Shown here: in pieces, positions 51,713-60,300 of the stretch
How positions within the stretch are numbered: position 1 is the first letter of the stretch
Layout of the letters: each line of letters starts with the position of its first letter
Assembly: GCA_964030785.1 (NCBI GenBank)
Contig: OZ034969.1
Location: 33,069,101-33,133,100 of the forward strand
DNA length: 64,000 nt
Origin: Siderastrea siderea
Lineage: Eukaryota; Cnidaria; Anthozoa; Scleractinia; Rhizangiidae
Direction of reading: 5' to 3'
The notes under the pieces: model-generated
What the model saw: only the letters and a program-made list of their open reading frames with translations
Database searches by the model: none
What the model was told of the DNA's origin: nothing
Made by a program: the position numbers and the translations under genes

Positions 51713-52582
51713 TTAAAAGAGACCTAGACGGCCGTAACTGACGGTCTCTAGACCTTTCTGCCAGTTCTCTACACTGTCACTGTACTTGGGGGGTGGTGGA
51801 GCTGGGGCTACCATCATTTCTTGACGGTTCTTGAGCTCTTGAATTTCTCGTAACAATTGTTTCTCATAGTCTGTCAGGGGTCGTTCTCGTTCCACGTCCT
51901 CTTTGCTCCGGACTCGAGGGGGCGGGCCAGGGATGTCATAGCCCCTCTTGGGATATCCTTGAGCATCACGGGTGGGTGGTTCAGCTTGTTGGTCGGCTTT
52001 TTTGGGAGGGTTGTCATGAAACCACGTCCAGTACTTGGAACCCAAGGGTTGATCGGCCCATCGGAAGAAGCCACACGTTTTCTTGGAACAAGTCAGAAAC
52101 AAGCGATCGGGGTTCTGGGTCGAATGACTCTGTTGTAGCGTAGCGGGTTCACGGCAAAAGCATTGTAAACCACCCCACATGTCCAACACTTCTACATGAG
52201 GTTGACTATACACGGCTTTCATATACTCCAGAACTTTATCTTGTCCACAAAACAGCAAACACGGTTGCATGGGACATTTCACATACTTCCATCCCTTTTG
52301 AGATTCTCGGGCCTCCAAACGCACCTCATGGTAAGGACATACCATAGTGTCCACTGAACTGGGAGGATCATACACGGTCGTCAAGGTGAATTGAGGTGAT
52401 GGGGGTGATTGCTCCACCATGTCATTCAATTCTTTCATCATATCTTCCACAGCAGCTCGGGTGTCTTCCACCACGTCGCACACCACAGGATCACAGTCCA
52501 CGGGCGTCATATGTTGAATGGCCTTCTTCTTCTTTTTCCCCTCTGGGGGATGGGTTGATTTTCTCTTCCGATCGGTGGACAT
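51713..52582 (-). CDS. GRF zinc-finger protein
   Basis: 289 residues from the ATG at 52582. After a Lys-rich N terminus (NLS-like KKKKKA), a first Cys-rich unit (CPYHEVRLEARE..KYVKCPMQPC, residues about 82-108) and a second unit CFCREPATLQ...RLFLTCSKKTCGFFRWAD (about 141-176) are seen. The second fits the GRF zinc finger, which binds single-stranded nucleic acid in topoisomerases and nucleases. A helical C-terminal part (DYEKQLLREIQELKNRQ) may dimerise. It has a good TATA box (52619-52628) and forms a divergent pair with the SLOG gene. Confidence 0.85.
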   Translation of the reverse strand: MSTDRKRKSTHPPEGKKKKKAIQHMTPVDCDPVVCDVVEDTRAAVEDMMKELNDMVEQSPPSPQFTLTTVYDPPSSVDTMVCPYHEVRLEARESQKGWKYVKCPMQPCLLFCGQDKVLEYMKAVYSQPHVEVLDMWGGLQCFCREPATLQQSHSTQNPDRLFLTCSKKTCGFFRWADQPLGSKYWTWFHDNPPKKADQQAEPPTRDAQGYPKRGYDIPGPPPRVRSKEDVERERPLTDYEKQLLREIQELKNRQEMMVAPAPPPPKYSDSVENWQKGLETVSYGRLGLF

Positions 52583-52618
52583 CGTACTCAAAGGTTGATG
52601 TCACCCCTACCGACCCTG

Positions 52619-52628
52619 CCTTTTTATA
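52619..52628 (-). promoter_or_regulatory. TATA box of the GRF gene
   Basis: CGTATAAAAAGG on the - strand, about 37-46 bases before the ATG at 52582. Confidence 0.65.
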
Positions 52629-52647
52629 CGTTAGACCCTTGACTGTC

Positions 52648-52760
52648 ATTGGTCAGCTTCTCCTACCCATATAAGGACTTGTTATCTTCCCATTGGTCAG
52701 CTTGTTCAAACCAAATAAGGACCTCTTGTCTTCCCATTGGTCCGTTGTCCCTATTTAAGA
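52648..52760. promoter_or_regulatory. 44-bp tandem array of CCAAT and CArG boxes in divergent promoter
   Basis: ATTGG (inverted CCAAT) occurs at 52648, 52692 and 52736, exactly 44 bases apart. Each is followed by a CArG-type site: CCATATAAGG (52667-52676) and CCAAATAAGG (52711-52720) match CC(A/T)6GG perfectly, and the third position has CTATTTAAGA (52751-52760), which may act as the TATA of the rightward gene. CArG sites bind SRF/MADS factors and CCAAT binds NF-Y in animals. Whether they do so here is untested. Confidence 0.7.
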
Positions 52761-52797
52761 CGGTCCCTTGGTCACTAGATCTTCATTCTCAAAAGCC

Positions 52798-53490
52798 ATG
52801 CCCCCAGACATCATGATCGGAGAACAAGATCTCGGTGCCTTGGAACTGCAAGTGGGTCATGGCCATGTGGTCTATACCGGGGGAGCCAAAGGTACGGATG
52901 CCCTGGTGGAAGAACAGGCCAAACACTTTGGGATGCAACTAGAAGTCCTGGTCCCCCCGAACCATCCTCGATCCACTTTCATCACCCCTTCTACGGTGGA
53001 AGTCCTGATGCTGGCCAACCCCCATCTTCACCAGGCAGCGGAGAAACTAGGCAAACAGATGCCCAGTCATTTTTACACCCTGCAATTGCTGCAACGCAAT
53101 TATCAATTGGCCAAAAAAGCCCATACCATCTATGCCTTTGGCATCTTGGAACCGGATCATAAACGCGTGAAAGGAGGCACTGGTTGGACGGTGCAATTGG
53201 CTATGGATCAAGGCAAACCCGTCTACCTGTTTGACATACCCAGTCAATCATGGTACCGCTCGGACCATTACTACCAAGTCAATGAGAATGCCGCCACCCT
53301 GGTCACTGGCAGTCAATTTGTTCCTTGGGGACCTAAAAAGCCCACCCTTCATCAAAGCAGTGCTATTGTGGGATCCCGGGATGTGGACGAGAAAACCCGA
53401 GCCGAAATTCAAGCCTTATTCAACCGCACCTTCTGTCTACCCGAGAACATTGATCAATTACGCATGGAACTGGAAGACTTTCATTTGTAA
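52798..53490 (+). CDS. SLOG-fold (DprA/LOG-like) protein
   Basis: 230 residues; the first ATG after the TATA-like site is 52798. A Rossmann-type signature VVYTGGAKGTDALVEEQAKHFGM (residues 24-46, with the GGAKGTD loop) is followed by RNYQLAKKAHTIYAFG (100-115) and GGTGWTVQLAMDQGKPVYLFD (126-146). These positions match the nucleotide-binding loops of the SMF/DprA-LOG (SLOG) superfamily, which includes YpsA-like and LOG-like enzymes. Substrate is unknown; family members bind or process nucleotides or nucleotide sugars. An isolated rightward gene with its own promoter, it is likely early or regulatory. Not a standard Polinton gene as far as I know. Confidence 0.75.
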   Translation: MPPDIMIGEQDLGALELQVGHGHVVYTGGAKGTDALVEEQAKHFGMQLEVLVPPNHPRSTFITPSTVEVLMLANPHLHQAAEKLGKQMPSHFYTLQLLQRNYQLAKKAHTIYAFGILEPDHKRVKGGTGWTVQLAMDQGKPVYLFDIPSQSWYRSDHYYQVNENAATLVTGSQFVPWGPKKPTLHQSSAIVGSRDVDEKTRAEIQALFNRTFCLPENIDQLRMELEDFHL

Positions 53491-53504
53491 TTTCTTAGTT
53501 TTTA

Positions 53505-53620
53505 CTTTTGGAATTGTACATAGCCTTTTTCAATGTCTTACTTTTTCCCATTGTACATAGCTTTTTACTTTTTATTTTTTCAAATTGTAGATAGCTTTTT
53601 TCCAATTGTAAATAGGAACA
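53505..53620 (+). repeat. short tandem repeats after the SLOG gene
   Basis: Variants of AATTGTACATAGC plus a T-rich tail occur about four times (about 53512, 53551, 53585, 53608). They lie in the 3' untranslated region of the SLOG gene. AATAAA follows at 53681-53686. Confidence 0.6.
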
Positions 53621-53680
53621 CCCCACCCGCGTGGCAAAAGAAGACCAACCACCATTTGTAACATCAACTCTTTTAATTAA

Positions 53681-53686
53681 AATAAA
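53681..53686 (+). terminator. poly(A) signal of the SLOG gene
   Basis: AATAAA on the + strand, 190 bases after the stop. ATTAAA on the - strand a few bases away (about 53672) could serve the convergent 53785 gene. Confidence 0.45.
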
Positions 53687-53784
53687 AACTGACAACACTG
53701 AGTTTGCACTATGGTCATAAATAAATACCTCTTGACTCACAGCAGCCTTGACTCACAATAAAAAACAAAATGTTCAAAGTCTAT

Positions 53785-54300
53785 TTACAAGTCCAACACA
53801 CGTCGTACACGACTGGCTCGCTCCCGTCTTTCTCGTCTTTCCCGTTCCTTCTGTTTCTTTACCTCTCGATAAAAATGATCAATGGCCAACCAGGAATTGC
53901 CACAGTATAGTTCCGGCAAATGCGCAGCCATATAAAAATCCAGTTGCTCAAACATCCTCATACTAATGGGCCAATATCGCTCCTCCCTGGTCACTCCTAC
54001 CCATCGCTCAATCCAAGGGATAATACGATCCGCCAGTGCTCTCTTTAACCTATGGTAACTCCCTGGTTGAAGAGGTAATCCATTCTCAGACTCCACAAAA
54101 CATAATAAAAATAACCGGAGGAAGGCCTCAACGCGTTGTCGATTCAAGGGACGCCATGATTCCTCTCGCCTTTGATACATACGATTGATATGACGCTGGA
54201 TGGGCGATTGCTCCGGACCCACTCTCCTCCTCAAATGGTCTTGCCCACTCACATTGATGTCACTGCACAGGGACCCCAACGGCCTTCTCGTTTCGGACAT
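53785..54300 (-). CDS. unknown helical protein under an iteron-bearing promoter
   Basis: 171 residues from the ATG at 54300; only a TTG lies further upstream. The protein is mostly helical with many Arg and Trp residues (QSPIQRHINRMYQRREESWRPLNRQRVEAFLRLFLL, EQLDFYMAAHLPELYCGN) and ends in a Lys/Arg/Glu coiled-coil tail (KKQKERERRERRERASRVRR). I do not recognise a family. A TATA box lies about 78-87 bases upstream, and an iteron like those before the polymerase gene lies just beyond it. An early DNA-binding or replication-related role is possible but unproven. Confidence 0.6.
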   Translation of the reverse strand: MSETRRPLGSLCSDINVSGQDHLRRRVGPEQSPIQRHINRMYQRREESWRPLNRQRVEAFLRLFLLCFVESENGLPLQPGSYHRLKRALADRIIPWIERWVGVTREERYWPISMRMFEQLDFYMAAHLPELYCGNSWLAIDHFYREVKKQKERERRERRERASRVRRVLDL

Positions 54301-54377
54301 TTTTTTCCAATAGCAACTGACATAAGCCAACCAAGCATGAACTCAAAGCTAGGAATGGCGTCCTGGGGCCTCGCTTG

Positions 54378-54387
54378 ACTTATATAC
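54378..54387 (-). promoter_or_regulatory. TATA box of the 54300 gene
   Basis: GTATATAAGT on the - strand. The sequence CCGCGCAATGCACCATGG then TCTATCTAAGG directly upstream on that strand's far side (54392-54422) resembles the iterons at 38846-38950. Confidence 0.6.
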
Positions 54388-54519
54388 CCCGATCCGCGCA
54401 ATGCACCATGGTCTATCTAAGGAGGGGGGAGGGGGGTCCCCCACCTCTTCCCCTCCCACAGCATGATGGGGCCTTTCTCTCATTGGTCCCTTCCCTCCCA
54501 CGTGACCCTTTGATTTCTC

Positions 54520-54529
54520 TATAAAAACC
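54520..54529 (+). promoter_or_regulatory. rightward TATA box near the right end
   Basis: TATAAAAACC on the + strand, with a CCAAT-type ATTGG at 54482 and CACGTG at 54500. Downstream only short frames exist, the best a 39-codon hydrophobic one starting at 54612 (MAHPHTIDVYLTFLLSWLLP). It could drive a non-coding or short transcript. Confidence 0.4.
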
Positions 54530-55183
54530 ACCGGCCCATTTCATGTTTTCACACTCATCGATGATCTGATTACTCCTTTGGTCTAATGGATCTGGTTGAT
54601 CCTCTGGTCTCATGGCTCACCCCCACACCATTGATGTTTACTTGACATTCTTGCTTTCTTGGCTGCTTCCTGGCTTGGATCTCCTCCTCCTCCAATTCGA
54701 CGGGTGTTGGGGTTCAGTGAGCAAGGTGTAGTTTTTCGGGTTCCGGACAATGTGGGGACTTTTGCTGACTATCTCCTCCTCCTTCCCATACATCAAAAAG
54801 GAACACTCATATTATCAAAAGGAACTTTAAAGGAATACTCATCAAAAGGAACTCATTAATAGGAACACTCATATAAACATCAGTGGTTTGGAGGAGACTT
54901 TATTGAAAGGAAATCTTTCCACAGAACCAAATGCTTCTGCTTCCCTTGTGACATGGAACTCTCATCATCTGCAAGCCATGGATTATATCATTTACATTAA
55001 AATATTTTCTTTCCAACTTATAAATGCCTTTTGCTTGATGTGCCATATCAAAACCATATCAAATCCATATATGGACCATATATGGGCCAAGGACCACCCC
55101 CGATGCTTGAATTGGGCTTGTGCCATATCAAACCCATATCAAATCCATATCTGGGCCATATATGGGTTACCCCCCGTTCCAAC
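54530..55183. other. right-end non-coding region with CArG-like repeats
   Basis: No convincing gene. Perfect CCATATATGG sites (CC(A/T)6GG) occur at 55065-55074, 55076-55085 and 55156-55165 within two imperfect copies of a tgccatatcaaa..ccatatcaaatccatat block (about 55041 and 55121). These repeats directly adjoin the terminal repeat. Confidence 0.6.
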
Positions 55184-55520
55184 AATTGGACTTTGGACTT
55201 TGAGCCCGCGTTTTCTCAGCGGTTTTACCCCATTCTGAGCCCACGATCCCTTTTTCACATTGCTCAGCGGTTTCCCATCCTAAAACACGTGACTTCCGGT
55301 TTAAACCACGTGACTTCCGGTTCCCATGCGCCCGCGATCCCTTTTTCACACTCGCCAGCGGTTTCCCATTCCAAATCACGTGACTTCCGGTTCCCATGAG
55401 CCCACGATCCTTTTTTCCCACTGGTCAGCGGTTTCCCCCACCGGAAGTTCCTCTAGTCACGTGATCGCTCTCGACCAATCAGAAGCCAGGAAATCTACCA
55501 AACGGGCGTACCTTACTACT
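55184..55520 (-). repeat. right terminal inverted repeat, 337 bp
   Basis: Reverse complement of 34137-34473 with one mismatch. It carries the same GGGAAACCGCTG units and CCGGAAGTCACGTG sites in inverted order. Confidence 0.95.
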
Positions 55521-55526
55521 GCTGTG
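55521..55526 (+). repeat. right 6-bp target-site duplication GCTGTG
   Basis: Exact copy of 34131-34136. Confidence 0.95.
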
Positions 55527-56001
55527 TCTTCGACAAAAGCTGTTTCATGTCAACAGTTTTTACAGTCGATTTGCGAAAATCTTGACCAAGAACGAACAAA
55601 AATGTTTAAAATACGAAGATATGTAGCAGAGTTCGCGGAGCGTATGCCTTAGTTTTCACTAAAAGTCTTACTTGTTAAATAAAGATCTTTCGGTGCTGAA
55701 AACCAAATTTAAACGTGTGATTTCATTTTGAACAAGACAAAGCTTATTTCTTTATTCTTGCTATGAGACGTTGGGGTTTGTTCCAGTAACGCTTATTGTT
55801 TTATGATAATTATTTTCAGTACTGTTTTATTGTTAGTCTATCCTTTATCCCTACGGTTTGCTAGCGGCTCTTTCTCAGATGCTTAATAATCTTAACTAAC
55901 TTTGAGCGTAGGAACTAGCGCACGTAGAAGGACTGTTTACAAACAGTTCTCAAACCAATTCGCCTCGTTCCACCTCCAAACTTGCAGAAAAAAATAAACG
56001 C

Positions 56002-56150
56002 GTTATTCACCAGCCTAGGTCGGTCCGTATAGGGAAAAACTGTGCCCTCGGTCTTGAGTACGGCCCACGGCCTGCGGCCTCGGGCCGTACTCAAGATCTA
56101 GACCTCGGGCACAGTTTTTCCCTATACGGACCTTCCGGCCGGTGAATAAC
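56002..56150. mobile_element. fold-back MITE
   Basis: GTTATTCACC...GGTCCGTATAGGGAAAAACTGTGCC pairs with GGCACAGTTTTTCCCTATACGGACC...GGTGAATAAC, enclosing a GC-rich loop with its own gtacggccc/gggccgtac arms. No coding capacity. Confidence 0.8.
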
Positions 56151-56764
56151 ATATATTTCTGGTCCGTACTGTTTTAAATGGGTCACGTCATAGCGATTTT
56201 AAAACTGTGCTGAAAAGAAATCCAAGCTATCGTACAAGAAATGTTCCTAGATACCAAGAGAAAGATATTAAGTGGTGGAAAAAAACAGACCATAATCAGT
56301 TTTTAACGTTTTTTCCGAGACAAAAGAGAAGAACTTGAAAAGAATGGCCCATTTTTTTTTTCAGGTTGCAACCACCTGCAACCAGAGTCACTCCTTTACA
56401 GTTTAAGAGAACTAGTAGTTTGGGTAATTTTAAACAAAACTGGACCATTGTTTAGGGTTTTACTTGATACCAATAATTCATTCACCTCGAAAGAGTACCA
56501 AAACGATGAAGGTTGTCCAATGCTCACCATTTATTCAAGTCGTGAAAGTGGTGATTCAACTCGCCCGAGTAGTACGACTTGTGTCCTGGTACAATTCGTG
56601 AATGTGGCATTTTTCAGTGAAATAAAATGAAATAGTTCTTTAGTTAAGCATGGCAATGAAAGGTAACCGGTTATAGTTTTAGAGCAGTTCTGAGTGAGAG
56701 GAGTGTTGTCAACTCTTACAAGTCGTACAACTGGTGAATTTGAATCTCATTATAGACACCAGAG

Positions 56765-57015
56765 GAAGGGGTGAACATGAATATATGAAATAATCATACA
56801 TTTGAACTGCGGATAAAGTTAGAATTATATGAAGATCGTCGCAGTGAAGGTGTTTCAATTTAAACAGTTGAAAAGAAGAAACCTGAAAGATTCAGGCTTG
56901 GACGGGAATCGAACCCATGACCTCTGCGATAACGGTGCAGCGCTCTAACCAACTGAGCTATCAAGCCAACTGGGAGCTGGTCAATTGAGAGTTCGTATTT
57001 ATCCCGTAGATGGAG
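56765..57015 (-). repeat. tRNA-derived SINE
   Basis: On the - strand a tRNA-like head starts near 56967: GGCTTGATAGCTCAGTTGG with box A, then GGTTCGATTCC (box B), and a 7-bp acceptor with one A-C mismatch. The anticodon arm has a mismatch and lacks U33, so it is not a working tRNA gene. The sequence beyond it (gaacatgaatatatga repeats) forms the SINE body and recurs on the other side at about 57017. Confidence 0.65.
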
Positions 57016-57059
57016 AAATGAACATGAATATATGAATATATGAATATATATATGGTGAA

Positions 57060-57345
57060 ACTGAATCTCATTATTGAAACTTACAGCCCTGTAAAGCTGT
57101 GAGGAAGGGGTTTTTTCAGCTCGTACGAGTCGTGCAGCTGGGGAAATTGCATCTCATTATTGAAACTTACAGCCCTGTAAAGCTGTGAGGAAGGGGTTTT
57201 TTCAGCTCGTACGAGTCGTGCAGCTGGGGAAATTGCATCTCATTATTGAAACTTACAGCCCTGTAAAGCTGTGAGGAAGGGGTTTTTTCAGCTCGTACGA
57301 GTCGTGCAGCTGGGGAAATTGCATCTCATTATTGAGACTTACTCT
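57060..57345 (+). repeat. 86-bp tandem repeat, about 3.3 copies
   Basis: The landmark ttacagccctgtaaagctgtg occurs at 57081, 57167 and 57253, exactly 86 bases apart, with nearly identical units. Each unit contains the near-palindromes cagctcgtacgagtcg and agctg. A frame crossing the last unit (57271-57459) is not a gene. Confidence 0.9.
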
Positions 57346-58140
57346 TACTGTGCTGCTGTTCAGAAGAGATTTTGTAATCTGTATATTTTAAAGTTACGTA
57401 AAGTTGTTGTTACAAGTAGTAAGTGTTGTGATGCACGTTGCGAAAGCAAGCGACACTAGAAGGCGATTTGAAACGAACGATTAGTGGAAATCGTCAACCG
57501 TGTAGTGTAGTACGGTAGTTATTCTTTGTCGATTATGATGTTCAAAAAAAGTTATCACAATCGCCGATATCTTGGCAGTACTGTTTATTGGCTACTGAAT
57601 TCGATAGGTATTACGAAATAGTGCAAGCATTATCGCTACTTATTTTCACTTTGCGATGGACTTACATAATCGGAATATTTTACGGAACAGAGCTAGAGCT
57701 GACCGATTGACTTTACCAGTGTCACTCGGGCTTAATATTGAGGTGTATGTGGTTTAAGCTTGCAACATTGTGCGGATGTCGCCACCAATAACTTTGTAGA
57801 GCGTGTCGTTTATGCTTTTTGCAATTCAAAACCAGCTGTTATCCGTCCGGAATAGTTTCGCAGGAACAAACGTTCGTGTTCATCTTATTCGAGATGCGTT
57901 CGATGCCAGGGTGCAATCTTAGCTTGATGAAGTCATGTAGTAATAGCTGCCGTGTGGCTAATAGTGTTGATCGTAGAGCCCAGGTATATTAATTACCATG
58001 GTTTCCAGGCCTTCGAGAGGATGTTTGTTTTGTTTGTTTGTTTGTTTGTTGTCATCCGTCTGTAATAAAAATTCGTCATCTTTAGTAGGTTTATTAAACA
58101 GTTAATTATTTTGTCTACAGCGTACGGCTCCACTGAAAGT
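57346..58140. other. intergenic, no gene seen
   Basis: A TTTG microsatellite (about 58025-58048) is the only notable feature. Confidence 0.45.
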
Positions 58141-60075
58141 AACGGAAGTTCTTTTAACGACGAGCTATACTTGCATGCATGATTTTCTTGCTTGTTTTCG
58201 CGTGTTTATTTCATTCCCTGCTTTAGATCGCAAGTTTTTCACCAACAGTTTTCTTAAAAGCAATTGAAATTGTGATCGGAGTGTTGCGATTTTCATTCCC
58301 ACCACATGTTCAAAGAACGAGGCATGCATGCATTTATCATTTCCTTGTTAGCTTTCGCAAGTTCCTTTGCGTTCCCTACTTCGCAGGCTCGTAGCAGGGG
58401 GAAGGGCAGGGGGGCTCGAGCCACCCCCAGAATTTTTTGAAGTTAAAAACCATTACAATTAATGTGCCAAAAAATATATAATTAAAACAAATTAAGGTGC
58501 AACAATCAGTCTTGAATGCTGATGCTAAAAGTCCCTTATATAATTTCACAACCTTTAACAGGGTTCGACATCTGTTGAGTCACTAGCCACCAGGCAAGTG
58601 GGCTTCAAATAGCACACCGCACGTTTCAGTCGCCCAGGTTCCCTACCAACGCCTTTCTTCACCCATATCACCTTGACCCTGGCAGTATAGCTTAAGACTA
58701 CGAAGGACCTTAATACCTTTAATAGCTAAGCGACTGCTGTGTGTGTGCTGCAAGCTTTAAGCCCACTGTTGTAAAACAAGTCTAAGGGCCTGTTAAACTA
58801 GGAAGTACTGTTGCGGAAACATTGCTGCAGACGCAAATGTTTCCCAGTTTAGCCGCACGAGAAACATATGTTGCGGAAACAAATCTTGCGTCTTGGAAGC
58901 AAGGAAATGTTTCTGAATTAAGTCAAGAACATTTTTGCTTCACAGACGCAAATTTTGCTTCCAAAACGTATGTTTCCCAGTCTAGCCACCCAAGGAAACA
59001 TGTCTGGAAACAATGTTTCCGCGACAATGTTTCCTAGTTTAAGCCAGGCCCTAAGGAACAAAATTATATTTATTTCACCAATCGAGTGACAAACGTTACG
59101 TAAACGTTTACGAGAGTTAGGTAAAACAGGTCCGAAATTGTAGCTTAGCTGTCGAAATGCTTGAAATTTAACAAACCTTGTAACTTTAAAGATGCTTTTT
59201 TAAAACTTATGCTATAAATCTGATGGACGTTGCCATAAGTTTTTCGGCGAAAAAGCAAACAGGAAGCAGCTTTCTGGAAAATGTCCAACGAACGATGTCC
59301 CCATAAAGGTGTCCTTTTCGACGAAATGCACACAAACTGTGGCATTGTGAACAGTGTTAGTATCGATCTGACATGAATTTTTGTATGCCTTGTGACCTAT
59401 TTGTTAACGTCTGTATTTTGATGGGGGGGAGGGGGCTTTGACAAGGCCAATTTGCTGCCCCCCCCCCCAAGTTATTTCAGCTTTACGGGCCTGCTTCGGC
59501 TAGCGTGTTTTCCCTTAAAGAGTAAAACTGTAAACGTTGAGTTGCGAATGTTTATTGATGTATCATTTGATTGTTCAAATTCGTGTGTTTCTTAGCGATC
59601 ACTGCTTTGGCTCGCTTGTTTGTCGTTGTCTTTTATAACTGCATGAAGTTATAATCGGCGTGTTGCGAAGTTTATTTCCGCCACACGTTTAAAGACGAGG
59701 TATGTATGAATGCAGTCATTTGCTTGTTTTGTTTCGTGTTCCCTGCTTCGCGCTCGCGTGCTTTTAGTTATCAGTTAAAAAAGGGTGAAACTGCAATAGG
59801 AATGTTGCCATTTTCATTCCCGCCTCACATTTAACAAACGAGGTTATAATTACATGCATTTATCATGTCCTTGTTCGCTTTCGCATGTTCATTTGTGTTA
59901 TAGTGTTGCCGGCTTCGGCTCGCGCGTTTTCCCTTGAAGAATGAAATTGTAATGGGTGCGTTGCGATTTTCGTTCTTGCCTTACGTTAACAGAACGAAGC
60001 ATATATGCATTTATCATTTCCTTGTTACCTTTGGCATGTTTGTTTGTGTTCCCTGCTTCAGCTCGCTTGTTTTGC
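58140..60075 (+). repeat. degenerate minisatellite, roughly 140-160-bp units
   Basis: The phrase g(c/t)gttgcgattttcattcc and the neighbouring tgcatttatcatttccttgtt and ccctgcttcg.ctcgc recur at about 58280, 59660, 59800 and 59960. The array is interrupted (about 58393-59490) by other DNA, including a Harbinger-type MITE and poly-G/C tracts. Confidence 0.6.
58786..59051. mobile_element. Harbinger-type MITE with TAA target duplication
   Basis: GGGCCTGTTAAACTAGGAA at the left pairs with TTCCTAGTTTAAGCCAGGCCC at the right, and ttgcggaaacattg/caatgtttccgcgacaa extends the arms. TAA flanks both ends (58783-58785 and 59052-59054). No transposase. Confidence 0.75.
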
Positions 60076-60094
60076 AACCGATTAGGTCCCCTCT

Positions 60095-60300
60095 ACCACT
60101 TGAACGAATTTTACGACTCGTACAAGTGACCTGAGGCCCTTGTTTAATGAGATGCCATTTCACCACTTGAACGAGTCGAACGACTTGTACGAGATGACAA
60201 GCCCTTTGTTCAATGAGATGCAGTTTCACCACTTGAACAAAGTCGTACGACTCGCACGAGTTGACTAGGCCCATGCCTGAATGAAATGCAGATTCATCTA
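60095..60300 (+). repeat. 66-67-bp tandem repeat, three units
   Basis: Units beginning accacttgaac at 60095, 60162 and 60228 share cgact(c/t)gtac and atgagatgc(a/c) motifs. The tcgtacgact theme is also present in the 86-bp array and around 56530-56740, hinting at one related minisatellite family. Confidence 0.75.

Larger units (their letters stand above)
34137..55520. mobile_element. complete Polinton/Maverick (adintovirus-like) element, 21,384 bp
   Basis: The boundaries are set by 5'-AG...CT-3' ends, 337-bp inverted repeats with a single mismatch, and the 6-bp direct duplication GCTGTG. The element carries the full hallmark set: protein-primed DNA polymerase B, retrovirus-like integrase, FtsK/HerA-type ATPase, adenain-like protease, double jelly-roll major capsid and penton-like minor capsid genes. 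These have been interpreted as an integrated virus genome. The PLA2-like protein, pX-like peptides and gene set agree with adintoviruses. All core frames are open and the terminal repeats are nearly identical, so the insertion is young and may be competent. Nothing in the sequence shows whether it is expressed. Confidence 0.97.

Noticed and set aside
56894..56967. Functional tRNA gene on the - strand
   Set aside because: The anticodon stem and loop are defective (no U33, mismatch) and the flanks are those of a repeated SINE, so it was annotated as a tRNA-derived repeat.
57060..57345. Regularly spaced repeats as a CRISPR array
   Set aside because: The whole 86-bp unit is repeated, without distinct spacers, and the genome is animal; it is a tandem minisatellite.
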